From Pseudorhodoferax sp. Leaf267 (lineage in GTDB: Bacteria; Pseudomonadota; Gammaproteobacteria; Burkholderiales; Burkholderiaceae_C), in the NCBI RefSeq assembly GCF_001422405.1, contig NZ_LMMV01000012.1, positions 908,830-972,829 on the forward strand: 64,000 nucleotides of DNA, given 5' to 3'. Position 1 is the stretch's first letter. Every line of letters starts with the position of its first letter. A program made the translations under genes and the position numbers. Positions 48,739 to 58,476 of the stretch are shown piece by piece. The notes under the pieces are model-generated. The model worked only from the letters and a program-made list of their open reading frames with translations. It was not told the origin of the DNA and did no database searches.

Positions 48739-49497
48739 ATGCACATCGACCTCAACAGCGACCTGGGCGAAAGCCTGGCCGCCTGGACCATGGGCGACGA
48801 CGCCGCCATGCTGGCCATCGTCTCCAGCGCCAACGTGGCCTGCGGCTTTCATGCCGGCGACGCGGCCGGCATCCTGAAGACGCTGCGCGCAGCCGCCGAG
48901 CGCGGCGTGGCCGTGGGCGCCCATGTGGCCTACCCCGACCTGGCCGGCTTCGGCCGGCGCAACATGGACGTGGCCAGCGCCGACCTGCAGGCCGACGTGG
49001 TCTACCAGATCGGCGCGCTGCAGGGCCTGGCGAAGGTGGCCGGCACGCGCGTCACCTACGTGAAGCCACACGGCGCGCTCTACAACACCATCGCCCATGA
49101 CGAGCGGCAGGCGCGCGACGTGATCCAGGCCATCCGCGCCATCGACCCGCAGCTGGTGCTGGTCGCGCTGGCCGGCGCGCCGCTCGTCGATTGGGCGCGC
49201 GAGGCCGGCCTCACCGTGGTGGCCGAGGCCTTCGCGGACCGCGCCTACACGCCGCAGGGCACCCTGGTCTCGCGCCGCGAGAAAGGGGCCGTGCTGCACG
49301 ACCCCGACACCGTGGCCGCGCGCATGCTGCGGCTGGCGCGCGAAGGCGTGCTCGAGGCCATCGACGGCAGCCTGGTGCGCGTGCGGGCCGATTCCATCTG
49401 CGTGCACGGCGACAGCCCCGGCGCCGTGGCCATGGCGCGCCAGGTGCGCCAGGTGCTGGAGCAGGCCGGCGTAACGGTGCAGGCGTTCGTGAAATGA
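48739..49497 (+). CDS. pxpA: 5-oxoprolinase subunit PxpA (LamB/YcsF family)
   Basis: The 252-residue PxpA is the ATP-dependent 5-oxoprolinase subunit of the PxpABC complex, which opens pyroglutamate to glutamate. The N-terminus [20 protein letters not shown] carries conserved acids; [11 protein letters not shown]-type sequence appears as [22 protein letters not shown] is the next signature, and [17 protein letters not shown] follows. GAAGGAG precedes the ATG. It lies in the order pcp-pxpA-pxpBC. Confidence 0.94.
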   Translation: MHIDLNSDLGESLAAWTMGDDAAMLAIVSSANVACGFHAGDAAGILKTLRAAAERGVAVGAHVAYPDLAGFGRRNMDVASADLQADVVYQIGALQGLAKVAGTRVTYVKPHGALYNTIAHDERQARDVIQAIRAIDPQLVLVALAGAPLVDWAREAGLTVVAEAFADRAYTPQGTLVSRREKGAVLHDPDTVAARMLRLAREGVLEAIDGSLVRVRADSICVHGDSPGAVAMARQVRQVLEQAGVTVQAFVK

Positions 49498-49511
49498 ACC
49501 CATCCACGTTT

Positions 49512-49560
49512 GGACTTCTCACTTCGTGTAGAAGTCCCATCCCCCCTCAAGGGGGCGCCG
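49512..49560. repeat. intergenic palindromic repeat (Comamonadaceae-type) before pxpBC
   Basis: GGACTTCT (49512-49519) / AGAAGTCC (49530-49537) form a perfect 8-bp hairpin. A second short palindrome, CCCCCTCAAGGGGG, and a GC-rich tail follow. From memory such blocks recur between genes in Comamonadaceae. It splits the otherwise tight pxpA-pxpBC pair by 189 bases and may fold in the mRNA. Confidence 0.6.
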
Positions 49561-49686
49561 CCAGCGCCCGGGCAGAGCCCGTTGCGCGGCGTCCGTTGGC
49601 ATGGCCTGCTCCGCGGCCTCTCGACCAGCGACGTGCGCCCCTGTTTCATGCCCTACGGATGGCGCGCAGCGCCGTGGACCACTGAG

Positions 49687-51255
49687 ATGCGATTCCTGCC
49701 CGTCAACCTCGATGCGCTGCTGGTCGAGCTCGATGACCTGCCGCAGACGCTGGCGCTGCTGGCCTCGCTGCAGGCCGAGCCCATCGCGGGTGTCGACGAG
49801 CTGGTGCCGGCTGCGCGCACGATCCTGGTCCGTTACCGGCCGCACACCGTCGCCCGCGCGGCGCTGGTGCGCGCCATCGCCGCGCGGCGGCTGGACGGCC
49901 CCGTCGAGCGCAACGCCACCTTGGTCGAAATCCCTGTGCACTACGACGGCGAAGACCTGGACGAAGTGGCCGGCCTGCTGGGCGCTACGCGCGAGCAGGT
50001 GATCGGCTGGCACTCGGGCAGCGACTACACCGTGGCCTTCGTGGGCTTCGCGCCCGGCTTCGCCTACCTGAGCGGGGGCGACCCGCGCCTGGATGTGCCG
50101 CGCCGCGCCACGCCGCGCACCCGCGTGCCGGCTGGCGCCGTGGCGCTGGCCGGCCGGTTCAGCGCCGTCTACCCGCAGGACAGCCCGGGCGGCTGGCAGT
50201 TGATCGGCGTGACCGACGAGCCCATGTGGGACCTCGCACGCGAAGTGCCCGCGCTGCTGCAACCCGGTGCGCGCGTGCGTTTCGTCGATGCCGGTGCCCG
50301 GCGGCCACGGCGCTCGCCGGCGCCCGCCCAGGCCGAGCCGGCCGCCATCACCGGCCCCGCGCTGCAGGTGCTGCAGCCCGGCCCGCAGTCGCTGCTGCAG
50401 GACCTGGGCCGCGCCGGCCAGGCAGGCCAGGGCGTGTCGGCCTCCGGCGCCATGGACCGTGGCGCGCTGCGTGCCGCCAACCGCCTGGTGGGCAACGCGG
50501 TGGACGCGGCCTGCATCGAAGCCGCCCTGGGCGGCCTGCAACTGCGCAGCCGTGGCGAGCACGTGGTCGCCGTCACGGGCGCTGCCGGCCCGCTGACGCT
50601 GACCAGCGCCGACGGCCGTTCCTGGCCCGTGCCGCGCCATGCGCCGCTGGCGCTGGCCGATGGCGATGTGCTGCTGCTGGGCGCGCCACAGGCCGGCCTG
50701 CGCAGCTACGTGGCGGTGCGCGGCGGCTTCGACGTGCCGCCGGTGCTGGCCAGCCGCAGCACCGACATGCTGGCGCGCCTGGGGCCGCCGCCACTGGCCG
50801 CAGGCACCGTGCTGCCAGTGGGCCCAGCCGTTGGCGTCGTCGGCATGCCCGACACTGCGCCCGCCAGCCTGCCCACGCTGGATGCCACCGTCACGCTCGA
50901 CGTGGTGCTGGGCCCGCGCACCGACTGGTGCACGCCCGAGGCCGTGGCCCTGCTGGCCACGCAGGACTGGACCGTCACGACGCAATCCAACCGTGTCGGC
51001 CTGCGCCTGGCCGGCGAGCGGCCGATCACACGCGCCAACACCGCCGAGCTGCCCAGCGAAGGCGTGGTGCGCGGCGCCATCCAGGTGCCGCCGAGCGGCC
51101 AGCCCGTGCTGTTCCTGGCCGACCACCCGTTGACCGGCGGCTACCCCGTCGTCGGCGCCGTCGCCCCGCACCACCTGGACCTGGCGGGGCAGATCCCTCT
51201 TGGCGCCCGCATCCGCTTCCACCCCATCCGTTCGTTCGAGGTCATCGCGCCATGA
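49687..51255 (+). CDS. pxpBC: fused 5-oxoprolinase subunits PxpB and PxpC
   Basis: This 522-residue fusion has PxpB (KipI/AHS1-like) at about 1-225, with [18 protein letters not shown] and [15 protein letters not shown], and PxpC (KipA/AHS2-like) at about 230-522, with [21 protein letters not shown] and [18 protein letters not shown]. In E. coli these are separate proteins. With PxpA they hydrolyse 5-oxoproline using ATP. The ATG follows the palindromic repeat; the upstream in-frame extension is repeat sequence. The stop overlaps the carboxylase start (ATGA). Some members are named urea amidolyase-like, but context fits 5-oxoprolinase. Confidence 0.92.
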   Translation: MRFLPVNLDALLVELDDLPQTLALLASLQAEPIAGVDELVPAARTILVRYRPHTVARAALVRAIAARRLDGPVERNATLVEIPVHYDGEDLDEVAGLLGATREQVIGWHSGSDYTVAFVGFAPGFAYLSGGDPRLDVPRRATPRTRVPAGAVALAGRFSAVYPQDSPGGWQLIGVTDEPMWDLAREVPALLQPGARVRFVDAGARRPRRSPAPAQAEPAAITGPALQVLQPGPQSLLQDLGRAGQAGQGVSASGAMDRGALRAANRLVGNAVDAACIEAALGGLQLRSRGEHVVAVTGAAGPLTLTSADGRSWPVPRHAPLALADGDVLLLGAPQAGLRSYVAVRGGFDVPPVLASRSTDMLARLGPPPLAAGTVLPVGPAVGVVGMPDTAPASLPTLDATVTLDVVLGPRTDWCTPEAVALLATQDWTVTTQSNRVGLRLAGERPITRANTAELPSEGVVRGAIQVPPSGQPVLFLADHPLTGGYPVVGAVAPHHLDLAGQIPLGARIRFHPIRSFEVIAP

Positions 51256-52982
51256 AAAAAGTTCTGATCGCTAACCGCGGCGAAATCGCCGTGCGCATCG
51301 CCCGCGCCTGCGCCGACTACGGCGTGCAGTCCGTCGCCGTCTACGCCGACCCCGACCTGGATGCGCTGCACACCCGCGTGGCCGACGAGGCCTGGGGCCT
51401 GGAGGGCAGCCGCCCGGCCGACACCTATCTCGACATCGACAAGCTGCTCGCCATCGCGAGGAACAGCGGCGCCGACGCCGTGCACCCCGGCTACGGCTTC
51501 CTGTCCGAGAACGCCGGCTTCGCCCAGGCCGTCATCGACGCCGGCCTCACCTGGATCGGCCCGCCGCCGTCCGCCATCGCCGCACTGGGCGACAAGGTGC
51601 AGGCCCGCAAGCTCGCGCTGGAGGTCGGCGCGCCCTTGGTGGCCGGCACGCCCGGCCCGGTGCAGGGCGCCGACGAGGTGCTGGCCTTCGCCGAGCAACA
51701 CGGCCTGCCGATCGCTATCAAGGCCGCCTACGGTGGCGGCGGCCGTGGCATCAAGGTCGCGCGGCGCATGGACGAGGTGGCCGACCTGTACGAGTCGGCC
51801 GTGCGCGAGGCCATCGCCGCCTTCGGCCGCGGCGAGTGTTTCGTCGAGCAGTTCCTGGACCGGCCGCGCCATGTGGAGGCCCAGGTGATCGCCGACCAGC
51901 ACGGCCACGTCGTCGTGCTCGGCACGCGCGACTGCTCGCTGCAGCGGCGCAACCAGAAGCTCGTGGAGGAGGCGCCCGCGCCCTTCCTCACGGACGCGCA
52001 GCGCGCCCGCATCCACCAGTCCGCCAAGGACGTGTGCGCACGCGCCGGCTATGTGGGTGCCGGCACGGTGGAGTTCCTCCTCAGCACCACGGGCGCCATC
52101 TCGTTCCTGGAGGTCAACACGCGGCTGCAGGTGGAGCACACGGTGACCGAGGAGACCGCAGGCATCGACCTCGTGGTGGAGCAGCTGCGCGTGGCCGACG
52201 GGTTGCCGCTGTCCATCACCGAGACGCCGGTGCCGCGCGGCCATGCCTTCGAGTTCCGCATCAACGCCGAAGACGTGGGCCGCGGCTTCCTGCCCGCGCC
52301 CGGCCCGGTGCGCGTGTTCGAGGCGCCCGGCGGCATCGGCGTGCGCGTGGATTCGGGCGTGGTGGCGGGCTCGGTCGTGGCCGGCCAGTTCGATTCCATG
52401 ATGGCCAAGCTCATCGTGACCGGCGCCACGCGCGCCCAGGCGATGGCGCGCGCACGCCGCGCGCTCAGGGAGTTCCGCATCGAAGGCCTGGCCTCGGTGC
52501 TGCCGTTCCACCGCGCGGTGATGGACCACCCGGACTTCACGGACGAGGGCCAGTTCAAGGTCCACACGCGCTGGATCGAAACCGACTTTGCCAACGACCT
52601 GGCGGCCGCGCTGCGCGCCGAGCCGCAGGGCGATGCGCGGCTGCTGCGCACGGTGGCCGAGATCGACGGCCGGCGCGTGGTGCTGGGCTTGCCGGCGGCG
52701 CTGCTGAGCGGCCTGCAGGCCGGCTCGTCCGCCCCTGCAACGGCGCCGGAACCAGGTGCCGACCCCGCCGTCGTGGCGGCCCCGGTGGCAGGCACCGTGG
52801 CGGCCTGGAAGACCGAGGATGGCGCCACGGTGGCCCAGGGCGACCTCATCGCGGTGATGGAGGCGATGAAGATGGAAACCCAGGTGATCGCGCACCGCGC
52901 GGGGCGGCTGGTGCGGATGGCGGCGCAGGGGGCCTATCTGGCGGAGGGCTCGGCGGTGGGCAGGGTCGAAGCCATCGCTTGA
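51252..52982 (+). CDS. biotin-dependent carboxylase: fused biotin carboxylase and BCCP domain
   Basis: The 576-residue protein has a biotin carboxylase body ([55 protein letters not shown]) at about 1-450 and a C-terminal biotinyl domain with Lys540 in MEAMKMET. It resembles AccC-type and acyl-CoA carboxylase alpha subunits. No carboxyltransferase gene is adjacent; the pxpBC partner supplies KipI/KipA-like domains of the kind found in urea carboxylases. It may carboxylate an intermediate linked to 5-oxoproline use, or be an accessory. It overlaps pxpBC by four bases. Confidence 0.9.
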   Translation: MKKVLIANRGEIAVRIARACADYGVQSVAVYADPDLDALHTRVADEAWGLEGSRPADTYLDIDKLLAIARNSGADAVHPGYGFLSENAGFAQAVIDAGLTWIGPPPSAIAALGDKVQARKLALEVGAPLVAGTPGPVQGADEVLAFAEQHGLPIAIKAAYGGGGRGIKVARRMDEVADLYESAVREAIAAFGRGECFVEQFLDRPRHVEAQVIADQHGHVVVLGTRDCSLQRRNQKLVEEAPAPFLTDAQRARIHQSAKDVCARAGYVGAGTVEFLLSTTGAISFLEVNTRLQVEHTVTEETAGIDLVVEQLRVADGLPLSITETPVPRGHAFEFRINAEDVGRGFLPAPGPVRVFEAPGGIGVRVDSGVVAGSVVAGQFDSMMAKLIVTGATRAQAMARARRALREFRIEGLASVLPFHRAVMDHPDFTDEGQFKVHTRWIETDFANDLAAALRAEPQGDARLLRTVAEIDGRRVVLGLPAALLSGLQAGSSAPATAPEPGADPAVVAAPVAGTVAAWKTEDGATVAQGDLIAVMEAMKMETQVIAHRAGRLVRMAAQGAYLAEGSAVGRVEAIA

Positions 52983-53046
52983 AGCCACCTGTCGGGCGCG
53001 CCGTGGTCACGCGTCGACGGCGCCCTGAGGGGGGCCTTGGCGCTCC

Positions 53047-53074
53047 AGCGTCGCCGAGCGCGCAGCCCGACGCT
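53047..53074. terminator. possible terminator/stem-loop between convergent genes
   Basis: AGCGTCG (53047-53053) pairs with CGACGCT (53068-53074), inside a wider imperfect GGCGC/GCGCC match. It lies in the 91-base gap between the carboxylase and the convergent lipoprotein gene. There is no clear T-run, so this is weak. Confidence 0.3.
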
Positions 53075-54849
53075 CAAGGCGCCGGCTTGTGGAACAGCAC
53101 CATCTGCGTGCTCACCGTCACGTCCTCGGTTGCATTCGCTTCGCTGCGCGTCGTGAATTCCTTCGTGGCCATCACGTCGCCGCCCACGATGCGCCAGTCG
53201 CCGATCGCCATGCCCAGCGTGGGGTCGGCGAAGGGGTTGAGCCAGGTCGGGTAGGCGTAGTTGACCCAGTTCTCCGGCAGTGTGGCGGTGGCGGGCTGAT
53301 CGCAGCCGCTGGGGGCGCGCGGGGACGACAGCGTCACGCTGTAGCTCGACCCGAAGCCGTTCGGCACGACCGGCAGCGTCAGGTAGAAGTCCTGTACCTC
53401 GGCGCGCTGCGCCACGCCGCCGGACTTGGCCGTGAAGCCCAGCATGCCCATCACGCCGGCGTTGACCGGCGCCGTGCTGTTGACCGAGGCGCACACGTGC
53501 GGATAGGCCACCTCGTAGCGCACCGAGTTCAGCGGCGCGGGGCCGGTGGTGCCGGACACGTAGGAGCCGCCGCTGGCGAAGAACGCGATGCCCAGGTTGA
53601 AGGGCATGGGCACGCGGGCGCTGACGTTCTCGCGCACGGTGTGCGCGTCCACGTCGGCGCCAGTGCTCAGCACCATCTGCGAATCGACCTGCAGCTCGAA
53701 GTTCAGGCAGTTGGCCGTGGCGGCCTCGGCGTTCTGCAGCCAGGCAGGGTCGGGCGTGCTGGCGCTGCCGGCAAGGCCCAGCAGCTGCGCCTGGCGCGAC
53801 AGGCCGAGGTAGTACGGCAGCATGCGCGTGATGATGTGCTGGTCGCGGCACAGCGCGTATTCCTCGCGCGTGCAGGCGTCGCTGGCCTGGCCGAGCACGG
53901 TGCCGAACGTGGCGGCGTCGCTCAAGGCGTCGTCGGGCAGGCCCATCAACTGGCGCTGACGGGTGCGGCCCAGCAGCGTTTGGACGGCCAGCCGGCCCGC
54001 GGCGCAGCTGCTGCCGGCGGCGGCCAGGCGCGGCTTGAGCACCTCCTCGTCGTACTGGCGCATGAGGTCGCCGAGCACGGTCTCCAGGTCGGTCGCCGGC
54101 TGGCCGGCCAACTGGCGCTGGCGTTCCTGCAGCAGGCGTTCGGCGGTGGCGCTGGTGAGCCGGGCCTCGGCATCGCCGCCCAGCCGGTGGCGTGCGGGCT
54201 CCAGCGTGGCGTTCGTGCCGTTGCGCGCCAGCAGCAGCGCGTAGCCGCTGAAGTGCAGCAGCTTCAGGTGCACCTCGCGCGAGGTCTTGTCCAGCGAGGC
54301 CAGCGCCACGACGTTCTGCTCGCCGGCCCAGCCGATCGGGATCTGCTGGTCGATCGGTGCGCTGGTGCCGGGCGGTGGCGTGATGGTGAGCGTCACGAAA
54401 TTGCTGAAGCGGGCGCCGTCCGGCCCGAGTTGCACGCCATAGGCGGCGTTCGCGGGCAGGTCGGCGACCGACAGGCTGGCCAGCGGCGTGACGGTGATGT
54501 CGGTCGGCGCCAGCAGCGCATCGGCCGGCACGGTCAGCGTGTAGAGAGCGCCGTCGGCCCCCGTGGCCACGATGCTGCCGCCGGCCAGGGGCACGGTCTG
54601 CGTGACGCTGCGCGCAGTGTCGGGCACCACGGTGGCGCGCAGCGGGTTGGCGTCCACGACCAAGCCGGTGCCCGTGCTGCCGCCGCCCGTCCCGCCGCCG
54701 GTGCCGCCACCCGCGCCGGGCGCGGGCGCCGCGTTGTCGTCACTGCCGCCGCCGCAGGCCGCTAGGGCCATCAACGCGCAGCACAGCAGGGCGGCGAGGG
54801 GGCCGCGCAGGCGGCGGCGAGGGGCGGTGGGCGATGCGCTCTCGTGCAT
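53074..54849 (-). CDS. predicted lipoprotein of unknown function
   Basis: I do not recognise this 591-residue protein. It has a lipoprotein signal with lipobox ALAACGGGS, then a Gly/Thr-rich linker (GGGTGGGTGGGSTGTG) and a beta-rich region at about 60-220 that includes a ZU5-like or Ig-like run (TLTVPADALLAPTDITVTP). A Gln/Arg-rich helical part and a C-terminal domain with paired cysteines follow. It is likely anchored in the outer membrane or facing the periplasm. The upstream 113 bases before the cfa gene hold nothing recognised. Confidence 0.75.
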   Translation of the reverse strand: MHESASPTAPRRRLRGPLAALLCCALMALAACGGGSDDNAAPAPGAGGGTGGGTGGGSTGTGLVVDANPLRATVVPDTARSVTQTVPLAGGSIVATGADGALYTLTVPADALLAPTDITVTPLASLSVADLPANAAYGVQLGPDGARFSNFVTLTITPPPGTSAPIDQQIPIGWAGEQNVVALASLDKTSREVHLKLLHFSGYALLLARNGTNATLEPARHRLGGDAEARLTSATAERLLQERQRQLAGQPATDLETVLGDLMRQYDEEVLKPRLAAAGSSCAAGRLAVQTLLGRTRQRQLMGLPDDALSDAATFGTVLGQASDACTREEYALCRDQHIITRMLPYYLGLSRQAQLLGLAGSASTPDPAWLQNAEAATANCLNFELQVDSQMVLSTGADVDAHTVRENVSARVPMPFNLGIAFFASGGSYVSGTTGPAPLNSVRYEVAYPHVCASVNSTAPVNAGVMGMLGFTAKSGGVAQRAEVQDFYLTLPVVPNGFGSSYSVTLSSPRAPSGCDQPATATLPENWVNYAYPTWLNPFADPTLGMAIGDWRIVGGDVMATKEFTTRSEANATEDVTVSTQMVLFHKPAP

Positions 54850-54962
54850 GGGCTCTCCAGTGCGGCGCCAGGCGAGGGGCCGACGGCCGCGTATGGTAAG
54901 CACGATCAGTGCCGCCGAACAGGGGAGCGGCATCCCGTGGATGCGCGATGACGGGCGCGCGT

Positions 54963-56219
54963 TCAGCCGGCCGGTGACGCGGCCGCGTGCCGCAGGCTGT
55001 ACAGCCCCACATCGACGCGACCGCTTCGGAAGCCGGCCTCGCAGTAGCTCAGGTAGTACTCCCACAGCCGCCGGAAGTTCGCGTCGAAGCCCAGCGCCTC
55101 GATGGCCGGCCAGGCCGTCAGGAAGCGCTGGCGCCAGTCGACCAGCGTGGCGGCGTAGCTGGCGCCGAAGGTCAGCTCCTCCTGCAGCACCAGGCCGGCG
55201 CGCGCCGCGTGCTCGCGCAGCGCCGTGGGCGAGGGCAGCATGCCGCCCGGGAAGATGCAGCGCTGGATGAAGTCCGCCCCGCGCCGGTAGCTCTCGAAAT
55301 GCGCATCGGCGATGGTGATGGCCTGCACGACGGCATGCCCGCCGGGTTGCAGCCGCGCGCGCAGCGTCTCGAAATAGGTGGGCCACCAGGCCTCGCCCAC
55401 GGCCTCGACCATCTCGATGGAGACGATGCGCGCGTACTGGCCCTGCACGTCGCGGTAGTCCTGCAGGCGCAGGTCCAGCTGCGGGGCCAGGCCCTGCTCC
55501 ACGGCGCGCTGCTGCGCGAACGCGAGCTGCTCGGTCGACAGCGTGAGGCCGGTCACGCGCGCGCCGTGCTGGCGCGCCAGGGCCAGCGCCAGTGCGCCCC
55601 AGCCGCAGCCGATCTCCAGCACGTCGGCGCCCTGCGGCACATCCAGCAGCGCCACGATGCGGGCCAGCCGGGCCGCCTGGGCCTGCTCCAGCGACTCGTC
55701 GCCGCGCGCGTACAGCGCGCTCGAATACAACATGCTGTCGTCCAGCCATTGGGCGTAGAACGCGTTGCCCAGGTCGTAGTGGAAGGCGATGTTGTCGCGG
55801 CTGCCGCGCCGCGTGTTCGCGCGGCGCATGTGCGCCAGGCGCGACAGCCAGCGCGACCAGCCGCGCCCCTGCAGCGCGGCACCGGCCGCCGCGTCGTTGG
55901 CCGCGCCGAACTGCAGCAGCGCCACCAGGTCGGGTGTGGACCAGTCGCCATCGCGGTAGGACAGGGCCAGGCCCAGGTCGCCCTGCGCCATCAGGCGGCG
56001 CAGCGGGCGCCAGCGGTGCAGCACCAGTTGCGCGTGCGGGCCGGCTTGCGCGCCGCGTGCCACCAGGCGTTCGCCATGCGGCAGCACGACGACGAGCTCG
56101 CCGCAGGGCAGGCGGTCCAGCAGGGAGCGCAGCACGCGCCGCAGCGGCCAGCTCAGCTTCGATGGGCGCCCGGCGGGCGGCAGGGAGGCGGTGGCGGCGG
56201 GGTTGGTGCCGAGCTTCAT
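54963..56219 (-). CDS. cfa: cyclopropane-fatty-acyl-phospholipid synthase family methyltransferase
   Basis: The 418-residue CFA synthase family enzyme carries a SAM site VLEIGCGWGALALALARQHG, the acyl-pocket FHYDLGNAFYAQWLDDSMLYSSA and the C-terminal RLWEYYLSYCEAGFRSG. It methylates the double bond of membrane phospholipid acyl chains. In Rhodobacter, a cfa homologue belongs to the ChrR-RpoE singlet-oxygen regulon, and the same arrangement occurs here: FAD oxidoreductase, DUF1365 and Cfa overlap by four bases each and are divergent from an ECF sigma/ChrR pair. It may also act in furan-fatty-acid-like lipid modification. Confidence 0.9.
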   Translation of the reverse strand: MKLGTNPAATASLPPAGRPSKLSWPLRRVLRSLLDRLPCGELVVVLPHGERLVARGAQAGPHAQLVLHRWRPLRRLMAQGDLGLALSYRDGDWSTPDLVALLQFGAANDAAAGAALQGRGWSRWLSRLAHMRRANTRRGSRDNIAFHYDLGNAFYAQWLDDSMLYSSALYARGDESLEQAQAARLARIVALLDVPQGADVLEIGCGWGALALALARQHGARVTGLTLSTEQLAFAQQRAVEQGLAPQLDLRLQDYRDVQGQYARIVSIEMVEAVGEAWWPTYFETLRARLQPGGHAVVQAITIADAHFESYRRGADFIQRCIFPGGMLPSPTALREHAARAGLVLQEELTFGASYAATLVDWRQRFLTAWPAIEALGFDANFRRLWEYYLSYCEAGFRSGRVDVGLYSLRHAAASPAG

Positions 56220-56998
56220 GGCGTCTGGGATTCCTTGGCGACCAGGGTCACGCCCTGTATGGGTGCGGGTGGGTGGGGATGCAGGCGGGCGCCCTTGAGC
56301 CACAGGCGCAGGGCTTCCCAATGGATGGCGGCGACGACCTTGATCGTCAGCAGCGGGTGGGTGCAGAACGCGCGCAGCAGCGCGGCATCGCCGAGCGGGC
56401 GGCGCTGCGCGTCGAAGCGGGCGAGCAGCATGGGCCCCAGAGTGTCGTGCGCCTGCACGCCGATGGACAAATCCTCGCCGGGCGGGCGGATGCGGAAGCG
56501 GTAGTGCATGTCCAGCCCCAGGAAGGGCGAGACATGCATCTTCTTGTCGCATCGCTGAGCGATCCAGTTCTGGTCCTGGTCGGAGGCCACCTCGATGAAA
56601 TAGCTATGGCGCTCGCCGAAGGTGTTGTTGACCTCGTACAGGATGGCCTGCAGCGCGCCGCCGGGCGCATGGCAGAAGTAGACCGACAGCGGGTTGAATG
56701 CATAGCCCAGGATACGCGGCATGGCCAGCAGGCGGATCGCCCCGCCCGTGGGCAGGCCGGCCGCGCGCAGCTGGCGCTCCACATGCGCGCGCGGGCCGGC
56801 GGCCTCGCCAGCGCCATGGTCGCGCAGGTGGATGCTGAACAGGTTGAAGCGGTCCACCGACAGCAAACGCAGGCGCTTGGCCAGCGCCGGCAGCTCGTCC
56901 AGGTCCACCAGCAGCGAGAACACCCGGTAGCGCAGCCTGTGCCTGAGCGGGCGCAGCCGCTGGTGCATGACGGTGCCGGTGTAGAGCGCGCTGTTCAT
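56216..56998 (-). CDS. DUF1365 domain-containing protein
   Basis: This 260-residue protein belongs to DUF1365. The N-terminus has LYTGTVMHQRLRPLRHRLRYRVF and LLVDLDELPAL; the middle has RILGYAFNPLSVYFCH and VEVNNTFGERHSY-like text (YEVNNTFGERHSYFIEV), and KKMHVSPFLGLDMHYRF closes the conserved part. Its biochemical role is unknown. DUF1365 is repeatedly found between an amine-oxidase-like flavoenzyme and Cfa in proteobacteria and seems to serve membrane-lipid modification under oxidative stress. Both ends overlap the neighbours by four bases. Confidence 0.9.
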   Translation of the reverse strand: MNSALYTGTVMHQRLRPLRHRLRYRVFSLLVDLDELPALAKRLRLLSVDRFNLFSIHLRDHGAGEAAGPRAHVERQLRAAGLPTGGAIRLLAMPRILGYAFNPLSVYFCHAPGGALQAILYEVNNTFGERHSYFIEVASDQDQNWIAQRCDKKMHVSPFLGLDMHYRFRIRPPGEDLSIGVQAHDTLGPMLLARFDAQRRPLGDAALLRAFCTHPLLTIKVVAAIHWEALRLWLKGARLHPHPPAPIQGVTLVAKESQTP

Positions 56999-58365
56999 GG
57001 ATGGACGGCGACCGGCTCGCCCAGGTGGATGCGGCCTGACTCGTCGGTCACCTGCCAGGGCCGGCGCACGCCGCCCAGGGCCTCGGCCACGGCCAGGCCG
57101 GCCTGCAGGCCGTCCTCATGGAAGCCGGCGCCGAAGTAGGCGCCGCAGAACCAGGTGCGCTCGCGGCCCTGCAGCGACCACAGCCGGCGCTGCGCGCGCA
57201 GTGCGGCGGCATCGAACAGCGGATGCTCGTAGACCTCGGTGCGCAGCAGATGCTCGGGCCGGGGCGGCTGGATCGGGTTCAGCGTGACGAACAGCGGGTG
57301 CTCTTCGGCGATGCCCTGCAGCCGGTTCATCCAGTAGCTGACGCACAGCGCATCGGGCCGCGTGCGGTCGGCCAGGTAGTTCCAGGCCGACCACACGGTG
57401 CGGCGCCGCGGCATCAGCGCCGGGTCGCGGTGCAGCACGGCCAGGTTGCGGCCGTAGCCGAACGCGCCCAGCAGCTGCGATTCGTCCGCGCTGGCATCGG
57501 GCAGCAGGCGCAGCGCCTGGTCGGCATGGCAGGCCAGCACCACTTGGTCGAAGCACTCCGGGTGCCAGCCATGGCGCGTGCGCAGCCGCACGCCGCTCTC
57601 GCCGCGCTGCAGCTCCAGCACGGCGCTGTCCAGGTGCAGGCGGTCGGCAAAGCTGGCTGTAAGCCGCTGCACATAGGCACGGCTGCCGCCCTGCACGGTG
57701 CGCCATTGCGGCCGGCCGCTGACCTGCAGCAGGCCATGGTTCTGGCAAAAGCGCACGAAGGCCTCGGTCGGGTAGCGACCGACCTGGGCGGCCGGGGTCG
57801 ACCAGATGGCTGCGGCCATCGGGTAGAGATGGTCCTCCCGCATGGCGCGGCCGTAGCCATGGGCGTCCAGGTAGTCGTCCAGCGGCTGCAGGCCGGCGGC
57901 GGCCGCATCGCGCGGCGCCTCGCGGTAAAACCGCATCAGCTCGCGCAGCATGGCCCAAAAACGCGGGCGCAGCAGGTTGCTGCGCTGCGCGAACAGCCCG
58001 TTCAGGTCGCTGCCTGCGTATTCCAGCGCGCCATCGTCCAGGCTCACGCCGAAGGACATGTCGGTCGCCTGCGTCGGCACGCCCAGGTGGGCGAACAGCG
58101 CTGTCAGGTTCGGGTAGGCCGGCTCGTTGTAGACGATGAAGCCGGTGTCCACCGGCACGCTGCCGCGCGGCGTGGGCGCATCCACCGTGTGGCTGTGGCC
58201 GCCCGGGCGGCCGGCGGCCTCGAACACCCGCACGCGGTGGCGTTGCGCCAGCAGCCAGGCCGCCGACAGGCCCGCGATGCCGCTGCCGACCACGGCCACG
58301 CGCAGCGGCGCGCCTGCGTGCGGCGTGACGGGATGGGCGGCGGTGGTGTCGGTGGCATCTGGCAT
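56995..58365 (-). CDS. NAD(P)/FAD-dependent oxidoreductase (amine-oxidase-like)
   Basis: The 456-residue flavoprotein has the N-terminal dinucleotide fold VAVVGSGIAGLSAAWLLAQ and VFEAAGRPGGHSHTV. The C-terminal part has WFCGAYFGAGFHEDGLQAGLAVAEAL for the FAD. It resembles the flavoenzyme encoded next to cfa in the RpoE-ChrR regulon, inferred to oxidise acyl or lipid groups. The ATG at 58365 is preferred over a GTG one codon earlier. It is the first gene of the operon with DUF1365 and cfa. A TGATCC-type promoter starts about 31 bases before the ATG. Confidence 0.88.
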   Translation of the reverse strand: MPDATDTTAAHPVTPHAGAPLRVAVVGSGIAGLSAAWLLAQRHRVRVFEAAGRPGGHSHTVDAPTPRGSVPVDTGFIVYNEPAYPNLTALFAHLGVPTQATDMSFGVSLDDGALEYAGSDLNGLFAQRSNLLRPRFWAMLRELMRFYREAPRDAAAAGLQPLDDYLDAHGYGRAMREDHLYPMAAAIWSTPAAQVGRYPTEAFVRFCQNHGLLQVSGRPQWRTVQGGSRAYVQRLTASFADRLHLDSAVLELQRGESGVRLRTRHGWHPECFDQVVLACHADQALRLLPDASADESQLLGAFGYGRNLAVLHRDPALMPRRRTVWSAWNYLADRTRPDALCVSYWMNRLQGIAEEHPLFVTLNPIQPPRPEHLLRTEVYEHPLFDAAALRAQRRLWSLQGRERTWFCGAYFGAGFHEDGLQAGLAVAEALGGVRRPWQVTDESGRIHLGEPVAVHP

Positions 58366-58402
58366 CACGGGTCCTGCGGTCGCACGGGCGACCCTTAGGC
58401 TG

Positions 58403-58431
58403 CATTACGCAGGGGGCTGTAGTTTGGATCA
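58403..58431 (-). promoter_or_regulatory. RpoE/ChrR-type promoter for the FAD oxidoreductase-DUF1365-cfa operon
   Basis: On the minus strand: -35 TGATCC (58426-58431), an 18-base spacer and -10 TAATG (58403-58407). This is close to the Rhodobacter sigma-E consensus. The predicted start site is about 31 bases before the oxidoreductase ATG. Confidence 0.7.
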
Positions 58432-58441
58432 ATCGCGCGGG

Positions 58442-58470
58442 TGATCCAGGCGCGCCATGCGTGCGTAAGA
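58442..58470 (+). promoter_or_regulatory. RpoE/ChrR-type promoter for the sigma factor gene
   Basis: TGATCC (58442-58447), an 18-base spacer and TAAGA (58466-58470) match the Rhodobacter sigma-E consensus exactly. The ATG of the sigma gene (58477) falls at the predicted +1, so the transcript would be leaderless. It is ten bases from the divergent copy. Confidence 0.75.
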
Positions 58471-58476
58471 TGGTGC

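Noticed and set aside
52983-53073. A second copy of the palindromic repeat found before pxpBC
   Set aside because: It shares only a CCCTGAGGGGG-like core; the rest does not match. It may be a terminator stem instead, and that is reported with low confidence.
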